A DNA stretch of 21,199 nt, from positions 1 through 21,199 of the forward strand of contig NCCR01000075.1 in NCBI GenBank assembly GCA_002279765.1. Reading direction: 5' to 3'. The position numbers and the translations under genes were made by a program. This stretch comes from Verrucomicrobia bacterium 12-59-8 (GTDB taxonomy: Bacteria; Verrucomicrobiota; Verrucomicrobiae; Verrucomicrobiales; Verrucomicrobiaceae). Within the stretch, counting starts at the first letter, position 1. Every line of letters begins with the position of its first letter. Positions 1-8,316 of this stretch are shown here, piece by piece. Below the pieces are notes generated by a model. It made no database searches. It was not told the DNA's origin and saw nothing but the letters and a program-made list of their open reading frames with translations.

Positions 1-175
1 GATCGAGATGCAGCGCCTTGATGGCGTTGTGCGTGCGGATGCCGTGGGCCGTGGCCATCTCGCAAAACCGTGCGCCATCATCGGCCTCCGCCTTCGTGTA
101 GCCGCGATGCTGGTAGGCGGCGCGGACAAGATCGTTGTGGGCTTCAGTGGGGACGATGTGGTACGTGGTGGGCAT
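1..175 (-). CDS. Malate/L-lactate/ureidoglycolate dehydrogenase family protein (Ldh_2), 5' part only
   Basis: The frame opens at an ATG at 175-173 and runs off the window edge without a stop, giving 58 residues. The N-terminus begins MPTTYHIVP. It is followed by an amphipathic helix with an RGYTKAEADD segment and then MATAHGIRTHNAIKALHLD. That last part resembles the family's N-terminal segment, where a 'dG-x-x-S/T-H' patch lies near the active site. Members of this family are cytosolic NAD(P)H-dependent 2-hydroxyacid (malate, lactate, ureidoglycolate) dehydrogenases of about 340 residues, so most of the protein lies outside the window. The upstream leader shows no clear Shine-Dalgarno site. 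The substrate cannot be judged from this fragment. The family call rests on memory of N-terminal patterns and is moderate. Confidence 0.6.
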   Translation of the reverse strand, partial: MPTTYHIVPTEAHNDLVRAAYQHRGYTKAEADDGARFCEMATAHGIRTHNAIKALHLD

Positions 176-221
176 GATTGGCGGATATTGGAGCATCCGA
201 CCAGACACGCAAGAAGCAGAA

Positions 222-253
222 ATAAAGAAGGCTCCGCTCTTGCGAGCGGAGCC
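222..253 (-). terminator. Rho-independent terminator of the small cytochrome gene
   Basis: A perfect 10-bp inverted repeat (GGCTCCGCTC at 230-239, GAGCGGAGCC at 244-253) surrounds a 4-nt loop. On the minus strand it is followed directly by the T-rich run TTCTTTATTT. It lies 26 bp beyond the stop codon of the minus-strand cytochrome gene and upstream of the next minus-strand gene, so it should separate the two transcripts. Confidence 0.9.
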
Positions 254-279
254 CTCCGGGAAATCAGATGAACCAGGGT

Positions 280-630
280 TTACTTACCCTTGAACACATC
301 GTGGCAGGCCTTGCAGTTGACGGCCTTCTTCCACTCGCTGATGCCGCTGGCGTCCTTGGCTTTCACCTTGTTGAGCGCAGCGACCATGGCCTTGCACTTT
401 TCGACCCAGGCGTCCTTGTCGCCTTTCGGCGGTGTGGCGGCGCAGATGGCCTGCACGCATTTGATCAGGGAGTCGAGTTCAGCGTCGGTGGCTTCGCCTT
501 TGCCCACCTTCTTGGCAATGGCGTCCTCGGGCTTGAAATTCTTTTTCATGGCTCCTTTGATGACGTCATCCGCAGAGGCGGTGCTGAGGGCGATGGCGAG
601 GCAGAGGAGGGAGAGAGCAGTCTTCTTCAT
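280..630 (-). CDS. Small periplasmic c-type cytochrome (class II-like, C-terminal CxxCH)
   Basis: The 116-residue product has a classic Sec signal peptide (MKKTALSLLCLAIALSTASA, predicted cut after residue 20). It carries a single heme c attachment motif, CKACH, at residues 106-110, near the C-terminus. A C-terminal heme motif on a small, probably all-helical protein is typical of class II cytochromes (c'/c556-like) and not of class I, where the motif is N-terminal. Met28 in the GAMKKNFK segment could be an axial ligand. Three further cysteines (58, 63, 79) are not in a heme motif. It probably carries electrons or binds small ligands in the periplasm; the partner is unknown. The gene is monocistronic, with its own terminator downstream. 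The start is fixed by the signal peptide; no Shine-Dalgarno site is evident before it. Confidence 0.82.
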   Translation of the reverse strand: MKKTALSLLCLAIALSTASADDVIKGAMKKNFKPEDAIAKKVGKGEATDAELDSLIKCVQAICAATPPKGDKDAWVEKCKAMVAALNKVKAKDASGISEWKKAVNCKACHDVFKGK

Positions 631-869
631 GGGATGTCTGACGTGTGTAATGATGTGATTTTAGGATGGGGAGGAACCGCAGCGCGCACGGCTTTGGAAA
701 AACGCAGATCAAGCAGTTCTTTTACCAACAACAGAGTGCATTATTTCCAATGCCACGTTTTAATTCCGCCACGCTGTCCGCGTCAATACTGGAATCTCCC
801 GCCGCGCATTCTTCTGCAAAACTAGGCGCGAGATCACCCAAATCTCCGCGTTTTACGCCGCCTCCAGCC

Positions 870-3800
870 ATGAAACTTCTCCTTCTCTCTCTCATCCTGC
901 TTGGCAGCTTCGCCTCTGCCGCAGACACCGAGCTGCTGATCCATCTCGGCCTCAATGACAAAGCATCCACCGTCTGGGACGGCTCCATCACCGTGACACC
1001 GGGTGAGGTGCAGGAGATCAGCGGCTATCGCTTTGAGCAAAAGGACACGATCACGGGCAAGGATGCGTGGCAGGCCAGCAGCCGCACGCCCCAGGGCGCA
1101 GGTCCCAACAAAGCACGCGGCAACAACCCGAAAAAGATCGGCGCGATGGCGAAACAGCTTGGCCCGATTTTTGAAAACGGGGTGTTCGTGAAACTGAAGG
1201 ACATCACGCCCGAAAGCAGCGTGGAGGTCACCACCGCGCAGGGCAAGGAGTCCTTCAAGCTGGCCGATGTGAAACCCGGCGAGCCGCTGGATCTGCTGGA
1301 CGGACGCATAGCAGTTCAACAGACGGCCTTCAATCTGCGCCGCATGTCGCCGGAGCGCACGGACGATGACTTCCCTGCCCTCGCCATCGGGCCCAACGGC
1401 AACGGCTTCCTCCTGTATCAGAGCTTCACGCCCGGCCTTGACCGCGATGAGCGTGCGAAACGCTTGGACAAGGAACCAGAGGATTTCTCGTTCCTCGCCA
1501 ACCCCGCTGGCGGCGACCAGCTCTGGCTGCATCTGCGCAAGCTCAACAAATGGGAGGATGAGCGCATCGCCGCCACGGAGCCTGGACGCGACATCTACAA
1601 GTCCGCCGTCTCGCTTGATGGCAAAGGCGGCGCATGGATCGTGTGGAGCGAACGTATGGACGGCCACTTTGAGATCCTCTCGCGCCACTTCACCGATGGA
1701 AAACTCAGCGCGGTGGAAAACCTGTCCACCTCTCCCGGCAACGACCTTTGCCCCGTGATCGCGCTGTCCACCAAGGGCAGCGTGATGCTGGCCTGGATGG
1801 CCGCTAAGGGTGGCAAATTTGAAATCCGCACCCGCACGCATCAAGACGGTGCCTGGGCACCCGCTCAGACCGTATCCAACAGCACCGGCAACTGCTGGAA
1901 TCCCTCGATCAGCACCGATCCACTCACCGAAGGCAGCAGCGGCCAGTTTGCACTGGCCTGGGATACTTATGAAAAGGGCGATTACGACATCTGGCTGTGT
2001 CTGCTTGATGCCTCTGGCAAAGGGCCGTTCAAATCCATGCCGGTGGCGAACACCGCGCAGTATGAGGCGCGCGCGTCCGTGGCCTATGACCACCAGGGCA
2101 ACGTGTGGGTCGCCTATGAAAAGAGCGGTGCCACCTGGGGCAAGGACTGGGGTGCCTACGACAGCAATGACGGCATCGGCTTGTACCGCAATCGTGAAAT
2201 CGGCATCGCCGTGTGGAACGGCACGGCATGGAAGGAGCCGCAGGGCAACATCGCCGACGCACTGCCCGGAGCCATGGCCGCCAGAACACGCGGCAAGGGA
2301 AAAGGCAAAGGACGCGGTGCCGATGTAACCGCACCCGCTCCGGCCAAAAGCCCCGAAGCCCCCGATGGCCTCGCTTTCGAACAGCCCGCCGCGCGCAAAG
2401 GCGCGCCGGGTGCGCATGCCGAAGCCACCGGCCCGCAGACCTACAACAATCTGGGCCGCATCATCTGCGATGCCGAAGGGCGCATCTGGCTCATCGCACG
2501 CACGCGCCTGAACAGCTTTCGCGGCCCGCTGGGCAGCGCCTGGGGCAGCGTGGCGACGTATCTCGACGGCAGTGAATGGGTGGGCCCCATCAGCATTCCG
2601 CACAGCGACAATCTGTTGTACAATCTCCCCGCGCTCGCCGCCGGGGCGAAAACACTCTTCGTCGCGCACAGCAGCGACCACCGCATGGACCGCATGAATG
2701 AGTTCAACCGCGCCAAGATCCCGGGTGGCAAGGGCGGCAACGCCGCGCTCGATGCCAGCAAGGACCCCTTTGACAACGATGTCTATTTCAGCCGCCTGAG
2801 CACCGCCACTACGGCCAAGGCGGCCGAGCTAAAGCCCCTCGCGGAAGCGCCGCAGGACAATCCCACACCTAGCAAGCGCACGCAGGCTGAACGCGCCGAA
2901 CTGACCGCCATCCGCAGCTATCGCTCCACCATCGGCGGCACGGAGCGGCAGATCCTGCGCGGCGAATTCCACCGCCACACCGAGATCAGCGGTGACGGCG
3001 CGAATGACGGCCCGCTGGAGGACATGTGGCGCTACGCCATTGATGCCGCGTCCATGGACTGGATCGGCAACGGCGACCACGACAACGGCAATGGACGCGA
3101 GTACAGCTGGTGGCTCACGCAGAAGACTACGGATGCGTTTTTCCTGCCCAAGGCATTCACCCCGATGTTCAGCTACGAGCGCAGCGTGGTCTATCCCGAA
3201 GGCCACCGCAACGTAGTCTTCGCCCAGCGCGGCGTGCGTACCCTGCCCCGACTGCCCCTCAGTGATGCACGCGTGCATGAGCCCGCGCCGGACACCAACA
3301 TGCTCTACAAGTACCTCAAAAAATTCAACGGCGTCTGCGCCAGCCACACCAGCGTGGGCAGCATGGGCACCGACTGGCGCAACTGGGGCGGCGAATTCGA
3401 ACCGATGGTGGAGATCTACCAAGGCGCACGCCAAAACTACGAGTACCCCGGCTGCCCGCGCTGCCCCACGGAAAACGACGCCATCGGCGGTTGGGAGCCC
3501 GGTGGCTGGGTGTCTGACGCCTTCGCCAAAGGCTATAAGTTCAGCTTCCAGAGCAGCAGCGACCACGGCAGCACGCACATCAGCTACGCCATGATCCTGG
3601 CCGAGGACTACAGCCGCGAAGGCATCCTCAAAGCCATGCAGCAGCGCCACACCTACGGCGCCACGGACAACATCATCGCCGACAGCCGCTGCACCGCCGC
3701 TGACGGCAAAGAGCACATGATGGGAGACGAGTTCGCCGTCAAAGGCGCGCCCACCTTCACGCTAAAACTCATCGGCACCATGCCCTTTGAGAAAGTGACC

Positions 3801-3938
3801 CTCATCAAAGACAACGTCGAGATTCCGATGAACGCCCCGAAGCCGGAGAAAGGCAAGACCAGCTACTACTATTTCCGTGGCGAACAGACCAATGGCGAGC
3901 TTGTGTGGGTGTCGCCGATGTGGATTACTTTGGAATGA
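870..3938 (+). CDS. Secreted DUF3604 (PHP-like metal hydrolase) protein with N-terminal beta-propeller-like repeats
   Basis: The product has 1022 residues. The reading frame is open from 666, but the ATG at 870 begins a clean signal peptide (MKLLLLSLILLGSFASA), so I start there. Residues about 230-620 hold repeats of the kind 'G-x-x-W-I-V-W' (SLDGKGGAWIVWSE, QGNVWVAYEKSG, EGRIWLIARTR), typical of sialidase-like or other beta-propellers. A basic, proline/alanine-rich insert (GKGKGKGRG...) lies at about 470-520. From about residue 695 a DUF3604/PHP-like domain follows: EFHRH (His701, His703), GDHD (736-738), a SYERSVVYPEGHRNVVF stretch, SHTS (His826), Glu848 and SSDHGSTH (898-903). These resemble the metal-binding His/Asp set of PHP-type hydrolases. 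Secreted DUF3604 proteins are common in Planctomycetes and Verrucomicrobia; their substrate is not known. The stop codon overlaps a downstream ATG (ATGA), which suggests coupling with the next gene. Confidence 0.8.
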   Translation: MKLLLLSLILLGSFASAADTELLIHLGLNDKASTVWDGSITVTPGEVQEISGYRFEQKDTITGKDAWQASSRTPQGAGPNKARGNNPKKIGAMAKQLGPIFENGVFVKLKDITPESSVEVTTAQGKESFKLADVKPGEPLDLLDGRIAVQQTAFNLRRMSPERTDDDFPALAIGPNGNGFLLYQSFTPGLDRDERAKRLDKEPEDFSFLANPAGGDQLWLHLRKLNKWEDERIAATEPGRDIYKSAVSLDGKGGAWIVWSERMDGHFEILSRHFTDGKLSAVENLSTSPGNDLCPVIALSTKGSVMLAWMAAKGGKFEIRTRTHQDGAWAPAQTVSNSTGNCWNPSISTDPLTEGSSGQFALAWDTYEKGDYDIWLCLLDASGKGPFKSMPVANTAQYEARASVAYDHQGNVWVAYEKSGATWGKDWGAYDSNDGIGLYRNREIGIAVWNGTAWKEPQGNIADALPGAMAARTRGKGKGKGRGADVTAPAPAKSPEAPDGLAFEQPAARKGAPGAHAEATGPQTYNNLGRIICDAEGRIWLIARTRLNSFRGPLGSAWGSVATYLDGSEWVGPISIPHSDNLLYNLPALAAGAKTLFVAHSSDHRMDRMNEFNRAKIPGGKGGNAALDASKDPFDNDVYFSRLSTATTAKAAELKPLAEAPQDNPTPSKRTQAERAELTAIRSYRSTIGGTERQILRGEFHRHTEISGDGANDGPLEDMWRYAIDAASMDWIGNGDHDNGNGREYSWWLTQKTTDAFFLPKAFTPMFSYERSVVYPEGHRNVVFAQRGVRTLPRLPLSDARVHEPAPDTNMLYKYLKKFNGVCASHTSVGSMGTDWRNWGGEFEPMVEIYQGARQNYEYPGCPRCPTENDAIGGWEPGGWVSDAFAKGYKFSFQSSSDHGSTHISYAMILAEDYSREGILKAMQQRHTYGATDNIIADSRCTAADGKEHMMGDEFAVKGAPTFTLKLIGTMPFEKVTLIKDNVEIPMNAPKPEKGKTSYYYFRGEQTNGELVWVSPMWITLE

Positions 3939-4069
3939 GGAATGACGAATCCAAGAATATGCCCTATTCGTCCTATGTCTCCCGTAGGTTCTATTTCGCC
4001 ACTTCACTCAAGCGACTGAGACGCGCCTTGCCGCTGGCGGTTGTCATTCTCTCATTCGGCATTCGTCAT
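3934..4069 (+). repeat. REP-like imperfect inverted repeat (GAATGACGAA family) across a gene junction
   Basis: The motif ATGACGAAT at 3942-3950, inside GAATGAGGAATGACGAATCC, returns in inverted orientation as ATTCGTCAT at 4061-4069, inside TCTCATTCGGCATTCGTCAT. Between them lies a related stretch, CTATTCGTCCTATGTCTCCC, starting at 3964. I recall such GAATGACGAA/ATTCGTCATTC and GTCCTAT units as short, dispersed, mostly intergenic repeats in Verrucomicrobiota genomes; that is memory, not a search. Here the element overlaps the 3' end of the DUF3604 gene by a few bases and covers the signal-peptide region of the following gene. Confidence 0.5.
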
Positions 4070-4933
4070 GCCGCTCTCGCTCACCCCGCAGACCAAAGCG
4101 AGATGCGCGTGCGGCCAAAGCCGCATCAGTTGGAGATACGGCTGACATTCAACATCCTCACGCTGACTCGCTTCACCGGCATCGACACAGATGGCGACGC
4201 GAAGATCAGCATGGCGGAGCTGACCGCTGCGCAGCCGCGCCTTGGCACGTATTTGAACCAGCACATCCACGTGGAGATCAACCAGAAGAAGGCCTTTCTG
4301 GGCTCGGGCGTGCGCTTTGAACCCATTTGGCCGGACGCTGCACAGACCCCGCCGATGGCCGAAATCGAGTATGCGGCGCGCAATGTGGATGTGACCTTCG
4401 TGCAAACCATCGAGGGCAAGGTGCTGGAGGACTTCTGGCTGGGCTTCGAGATCTTTGAGCAGACCGGCCCCATGCAGACGATCCATGCCGTCTATGAGCA
4501 GGACGGGCGGATCGAAGATGTGTCCTTCAGCGTGCAGGAGCCGGAGTATCTCTACGACACCGGGTATGCGGACGATCCCTTCATCCAGGAAGCGGAGAAG
4601 AAACAGAAAGCCGGACTCTCCGCGCCGGCCGGCGAAGACATGCTCCTGCGCCCCGCAGCGACACTCGCTGCCGCATCGCCCTATGCGGCCCCCGCCGTGC
4701 CCTCCTCCTTTGGCCGTCAGGCAGCCACCCTCGCGTCTGCGCCCGCAGGCAATCCCGCCGTCACACTCGCCACCCCCATCGAACCCACAGCCACACCCGC
4801 CGCTCCCAGCAGCAAAAGCTGGGGGATGATCCGCGCGGCAGTCGTCTTGATCCTGCTGGTCGTGGGCCGCAAGCTGCAACTCAGCGCCCGAGCCCGCCTG
4901 GTCAGCCCCCGCCGACGCCCACGGCCGATGTAA
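3959..4933 (+). CDS. Exported EF-hand protein with C-terminal membrane anchor, function unknown
   Basis: The product has 324 residues from the chosen ATG. An N-terminal basic segment (KRLRR) and hydrophobic stretch (ALPLAVVILSFGIRHAALA) form a signal peptide, probably cut before HPADQ at about residue 42. A canonical EF-hand loop, DTDGDAKISMAE, lies at 76-87 (Asp76, Asp78, Asp80, Ser84, Glu87) and should bind calcium. An alanine/proline-rich linker (about 220-285) leads to a short hydrophobic helix (MIRAAVVLILLVV, about 290-302) and an arginine-rich tail, which suggests a C-terminal anchor with the tail inside. The 'AHP' start and beta-rich domain recall the exported N-terminal part of HupE/UreJ-like proteins, but I cannot confirm homology. 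Alternative starts are 3935, overlapping the upstream stop as ATGA, and 3905. The start region overlaps a REP-like repeat. It is probably cotranscribed with the DUF3604 gene. Confidence 0.65.
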   Translation: MPYSSYVSRRFYFATSLKRLRRALPLAVVILSFGIRHAALAHPADQSEMRVRPKPHQLEIRLTFNILTLTRFTGIDTDGDAKISMAELTAAQPRLGTYLNQHIHVEINQKKAFLGSGVRFEPIWPDAAQTPPMAEIEYAARNVDVTFVQTIEGKVLEDFWLGFEIFEQTGPMQTIHAVYEQDGRIEDVSFSVQEPEYLYDTGYADDPFIQEAEKKQKAGLSAPAGEDMLLRPAATLAAASPYAAPAVPSSFGRQAATLASAPAGNPAVTLATPIEPTATPAAPSSKSWGMIRAAVVLILLVVGRKLQLSARARLVSPRRRPRPM

Positions 4934-4987
4934 GCGGCCAAAGCAAGGCACCAGAAGCTCGAACCGCCGTGTCCCTGGTCGCAGCAA

Positions 4988-7900
4988 TCAACCGTCCGCA
5001 TTCATGGCCAGGATCGGCTGAGTCGAGGCTTCGCCACGGAGTTCCGCGATCTGCTCTTTGAGGGTGGCAATTTTTTCCAGGAGGTTCTTTTCTTCAATCG
5101 CGGCGCTCTTAAGCCGCTCCTCCCAGTGGGAGGTGCCTTCATGTGCGTTCCCGTTTTGACCTTCCTGAGCCGCATGCAACTGCGGGCGGCTGCGGGCACG
5201 GAGTTCGAGGGAGCGGGAGTTTTGACGCAGAAAATGCAGGCGGGTCTCCTCACGCTGGAGGTCTTCGCGCAGACGGTTGAGGCGGCTGGTTGGCTTGATC
5301 TCACTGAGCAGCGGGCCGCTGCTTTTCACCTCGCCGGGCGCGGATGAGTTAAAGGTCCTTGAGGGCGCGGAGGCTTCGGCAGTGACCGCTCGCGACGGTA
5401 CTCCAACAGACTCCAACTTGCTGGATTGGAGGCGTTCCATGATGTGACGCAGAGCGCCAAGCGCTAGGTGCATTTCATCGTTCGCGCTGCGCGCTTCAGG
5501 TGAATCCGCTCCGGCCTGCTGCAGTCGGTTCAGGCACTGATCCATCCGCCCTTTCCAATCCAGCAATGCTGCTATCTGCGTCTCCCAGCCGCTGAGTTGC
5601 TGGCGCACATCTTTGATCTGCGTGGCGAGCGCGGCACTCTCCTCGTCATGCAAATGGCGTGCTTCCTTCGACAGTGAGCGCAGTTCATCGTACATCACCC
5701 GCTCCTGCTGTGCTGAGGTCGTCAGGGTCGCGATTTCCTGGCGGAGGTCTTTTTCCTGGGCAGTCATCTGCTCCAAGCGCTGTCGGGTTTCAGTTTCCTG
5801 CTGGTTGACGGCGTCACAACGTTCAGTGGCGGCGGCGAGCTGCTGGGTGACATCGTTCAGCGCTGTGTCGAGCTGGGCACGGCGCTGAGAGGCTTCATCC
5901 ACCTGGCGACCCAGAGCACCCAGATGCTGCTCTGCCGCTGCCACGTTCGCCTGCCGGGATGTAAGGGCCTCCAGGGTGACCTTCAAGTCATGCGCCAGGG
6001 AGAGATCCTGTGTCACGCCCTCGAGTGCGCTGCGGGTTTCCACCAGCTTTTGCTCCTCGCCAGCCAGACTGGCACAGGTGGCTGTCAGACTGCTCTCTGT
6101 CGCCTGCACGGTTGACTTCAACTCTGACAGCTTGGCCGCTGCCGCAGTCAGACCAGCCTGCTGCTCGGCCAGTTCCCTGCGGACTGCTTCGACAGCCGCG
6201 GTGCTGGCCGCGTGCTCCTGCTGGGCTTCGCGTGCTCCTGCTGCGGAGGTTTCTCGTTCATGGTCGCGGCGGACAATCTGGGCTTCGATTTCACGCAGGA
6301 TCATCTCCTGGTTTTGCTGTCGCATGAGCAGATTTTCCACATCGTGGCTCAAGGCCATGCGGCGTTCCTCCGCCTGCTGGCACTCCTGCAGAGCTTGTTG
6401 CAGTCGCGCCCCAGCGGTGTCGATCTCGGCATGTCGGGTTTCCAGCCGGATGCCAGCCTCTTCATTTTGCTGGGTGAGCCGCTGCAGCGTGATCTCGGCA
6501 CCAATGCGTTCCTGGCGCAGCGTTTCGAGCCTTCCGGTCTGCTCCTGCGTCTGGGTCTCCAACTGGCGAGACTGCTGCTCCAGCACGTGAATGTGGTCAT
6601 TGAGGACGGCTTCCGCCTCCTGCCGTTCCTGCAGGCTCTGGGCAAGGGATGCCAGATGCGCTTCAGTAGCCTGACAGTCATTCCGGGTGCTTTGCAGCCG
6701 CTCCTCAGTGGCGGACAGTTCGGCACGGCAAGTGTCCAGGGCTGCAGAGGCTGATTGCCGGGTGCTGACCAAAACGGCGATCTCCGCTCCGAGCGTGCGA
6801 TGTTGCTCGCCCAGCGCTGCCAGCGTGGTTTCCGTGTCCGTGATCTGGTCCTGCACCTGCTGGCGTTTGACGCCAAGATCACCGAGTTCCTGGGTGAACT
6901 GTTGAATCTGCCGCGCTGCTGCTGCTTCATGCATCTCCAGTTCGTCCACCGCACGGCCGAGGTCGGCCAGATGCGCGGTGGCTTCGATGCACTCGTTCAA
7001 GATGATGCCCAGCTTCTCATCCGTACGGCCAAGATCACTGCGGCGGGACAGCAGAGCCTGCGCGATGGTCTGCTCGCAGGCGCGCAGTTTCTCCATTTCC
7101 GCCTGACTTTCCGCCCGCTGCTGCCGGAGCACCCCCAATGCCTGCTCCTGCTGTACCGCCTCGGCCTGGAGTTCACCAAGCGCTGCTGCCGCTGCCACGC
7201 GCCGGCTGGCCAGATCTTTGACCGAGTGCTCCAGATCGGTGTGGTGCTGGCTGGTCTGCTCAGCCTCCTGGCGTAGTTCCTGCAACCGCGCCCGTTCATC
7301 GGCGATGGCGCTACGGGTGAGATTCAGCGATGCCTCGCTTTCCCGGCACTGCGCGGTGAGCTGCGTGTAATCCTTTTCCAACGACTGGTAGCGCGAGGTC
7401 AGATCCACGACATGACCAGTAGCCCTGGCGCCAGCCTCCTCTAGATAGTTGAGCCGCTCCTGTTTGAGCTTGCAGTTGGCTTCCGCCTGCTGGCTGCTCA
7501 CTTCCAGCCGTGCGACATTGATCGTCAATTCCTGCTGCCGTGTCTCATGCCGGACCACCAGGCCACGCGCCTCGACAATGCGCTCCTGCTGGCGGGTCAC
7601 CTCGTCGATCGCATTCTGCAGCAGGTCGGAAAGCTCCGAGCTGCGTTCATTGAGAAGCGCGGACTCCGCCTTCAGCCCTGTCAATTGTCTGGCTGCTGCG
7701 GCCACCTGCGCCTCCAGCGTTTGTTTCTGGCTCTCGCATTCGCTCAGTTGCTGTTGTGTCTTTTCCAGCCGGCCCTGGTCTTGCAGATAGCGGCCATTGA
7801 TCTCCTGCAGCCGGCCCTGCAGCAATTGCCGGTGTCCATTCAATTTGCCCAATTGATCATTCAGGCTCGTCTCCAGGCTGAGGAGACGGTTCACTTCGGA

Positions 7901-8119
7901 GGTCTTCTGTTCGTGCAGCCGCGTCATCTGCTGCAGTTCGTGGGTCCGCGCCCGGTGCTGCTCCTGCACGGATTGCAGTTCTGCGTGCCAGTGATGGCAG
8001 GTGGCCTGGGCATCAGCGGCGGCGGCATTGAGTTCGACCAAACGCCCGACAGGCAGCCCTGAGGTCATCGGTGCCTTGGTCTCCCGACCACCATTCAATT
8101 CGAAAGTGATGTTACTCAT
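4988..8119 (-). CDS. Giant coiled-coil protein without ATPase heads
   Basis: The product has 1043 residues, nearly all predictable as coiled coil. A short globular or disordered head (residues 1-28, MSNITFELNGG...) precedes about 830 residues very rich in Gln, Glu, Leu, Ala and Arg with heptad-like spacing. A break rich in Ser/Pro (about 885-960) follows, then a short second coil (about 965-1030). No Walker A, Walker B or SMC signature motif is present, so similarity to SMC, Rad50 or myosin tails would be coil composition only. No signal peptide or membrane segment is seen, so it is likely cytoplasmic. A cytoskeletal or scaffold role, as for Ccrp/crescentin-type proteins, is possible but unproven. 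The start is supported by GGAG seven bases upstream and a good promoter. It converges with the EF-hand gene, with 54 bp between the stops. Confidence 0.75.
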   Translation of the reverse strand: MSNITFELNGGRETKAPMTSGLPVGRLVELNAAAADAQATCHHWHAELQSVQEQHRARTHELQQMTRLHEQKTSEVNRLLSLETSLNDQLGKLNGHRQLLQGRLQEINGRYLQDQGRLEKTQQQLSECESQKQTLEAQVAAAARQLTGLKAESALLNERSSELSDLLQNAIDEVTRQQERIVEARGLVVRHETRQQELTINVARLEVSSQQAEANCKLKQERLNYLEEAGARATGHVVDLTSRYQSLEKDYTQLTAQCRESEASLNLTRSAIADERARLQELRQEAEQTSQHHTDLEHSVKDLASRRVAAAAALGELQAEAVQQEQALGVLRQQRAESQAEMEKLRACEQTIAQALLSRRSDLGRTDEKLGIILNECIEATAHLADLGRAVDELEMHEAAAARQIQQFTQELGDLGVKRQQVQDQITDTETTLAALGEQHRTLGAEIAVLVSTRQSASAALDTCRAELSATEERLQSTRNDCQATEAHLASLAQSLQERQEAEAVLNDHIHVLEQQSRQLETQTQEQTGRLETLRQERIGAEITLQRLTQQNEEAGIRLETRHAEIDTAGARLQQALQECQQAEERRMALSHDVENLLMRQQNQEMILREIEAQIVRRDHERETSAAGAREAQQEHAASTAAVEAVRRELAEQQAGLTAAAAKLSELKSTVQATESSLTATCASLAGEEQKLVETRSALEGVTQDLSLAHDLKVTLEALTSRQANVAAAEQHLGALGRQVDEASQRRAQLDTALNDVTQQLAAATERCDAVNQQETETRQRLEQMTAQEKDLRQEIATLTTSAQQERVMYDELRSLSKEARHLHDEESAALATQIKDVRQQLSGWETQIAALLDWKGRMDQCLNRLQQAGADSPEARSANDEMHLALGALRHIMERLQSSKLESVGVPSRAVTAEASAPSRTFNSSAPGEVKSSGPLLSEIKPTSRLNRLREDLQREETRLHFLRQNSRSLELRARSRPQLHAAQEGQNGNAHEGTSHWEERLKSAAIEEKNLLEKIATLKEQIAELRGEASTQPILAMNADG

Positions 8120-8126
8120 AGAATAG

Positions 8127-8130
8127 CTCC
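8127..8130 (-). promoter_or_regulatory. Shine-Dalgarno site of the coiled-coil gene
   Basis: GGAG on the minus strand sits 7 nt before the ATG at 8119. It is one of the few convincing ribosome-binding sites in this window and supports the chosen start. Confidence 0.6.
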
Positions 8131-8191
8131 GTTACAGCAATTCATCAACTTACATCAATATTATGTATTGGTTAAGCTGTTTTTTTGAAAT

Positions 8192-8219
8192 TTTATACAT
8201 TATGGAAGGTGGTTTTCAA
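8192..8219 (-). promoter_or_regulatory. Sigma-70-type promoter of the coiled-coil gene
   Basis: On the minus strand TTGAAA (8219-8214) is followed after 16 bp by TATAAA (8197-8192), close to the -35/-10 consensus. It sits in a clearly AT-rich stretch (about 8130-8225) that contrasts with the GC-rich surroundings. The transcript would have a 5' leader of roughly 65-70 nt before the ATG at 8119. Confidence 0.55.
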
Positions 8220-8237
8220 AAAACCAGGCTCATCTGG
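8218..8237 (-). terminator. Weak possible terminator after the MBL-fold hydrolase gene
   Basis: On the minus strand CCAG-6 nt-CTGG is followed directly by six T residues. The stem is only 4 bp, so it is a weak candidate. It lies about 80 bp beyond the hydrolase stop and overlaps the -35 box of the coiled-coil promoter. Confidence 0.25.
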
Positions 8238-8316
8238 ATAAAATCATATCCCCTCTGCGCGTCACCACGCCCGTTACGGCGCAGCATCACCCGGGTAAGT
8301 CCCTCTACAGACTCCT

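Noticed and set aside
666..869. N-terminal extension of the DUF3604 gene from ATG 666
   Set aside because: It would bury an obvious signal peptide 68 residues inside the protein. The ATG at 870 begins the signal peptide directly.
834..2681. Long minus-strand open frame opposite the DUF3604 gene (615 codons)
   Set aside because: It is antisense to a gene with a signal peptide and recognisable domains. Its translation is Ala/Gly/His/Arg-rich with no domain, as expected from GC-rich codon bias on the opposite strand.
3905..3958. Start of the EF-hand gene at ATG 3905
   Set aside because: It would overlap the DUF3604 gene by 34 bp and place a long polar stretch before the signal peptide. ATG 3935 (ATGA overlap) or 3959 is more likely.
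4988..8119. Coiled-coil gene as an SMC/chromosome segregation ATPase
   Set aside because: No Walker A, signature or Walker B motif at either end; the similarity would be coil composition only.
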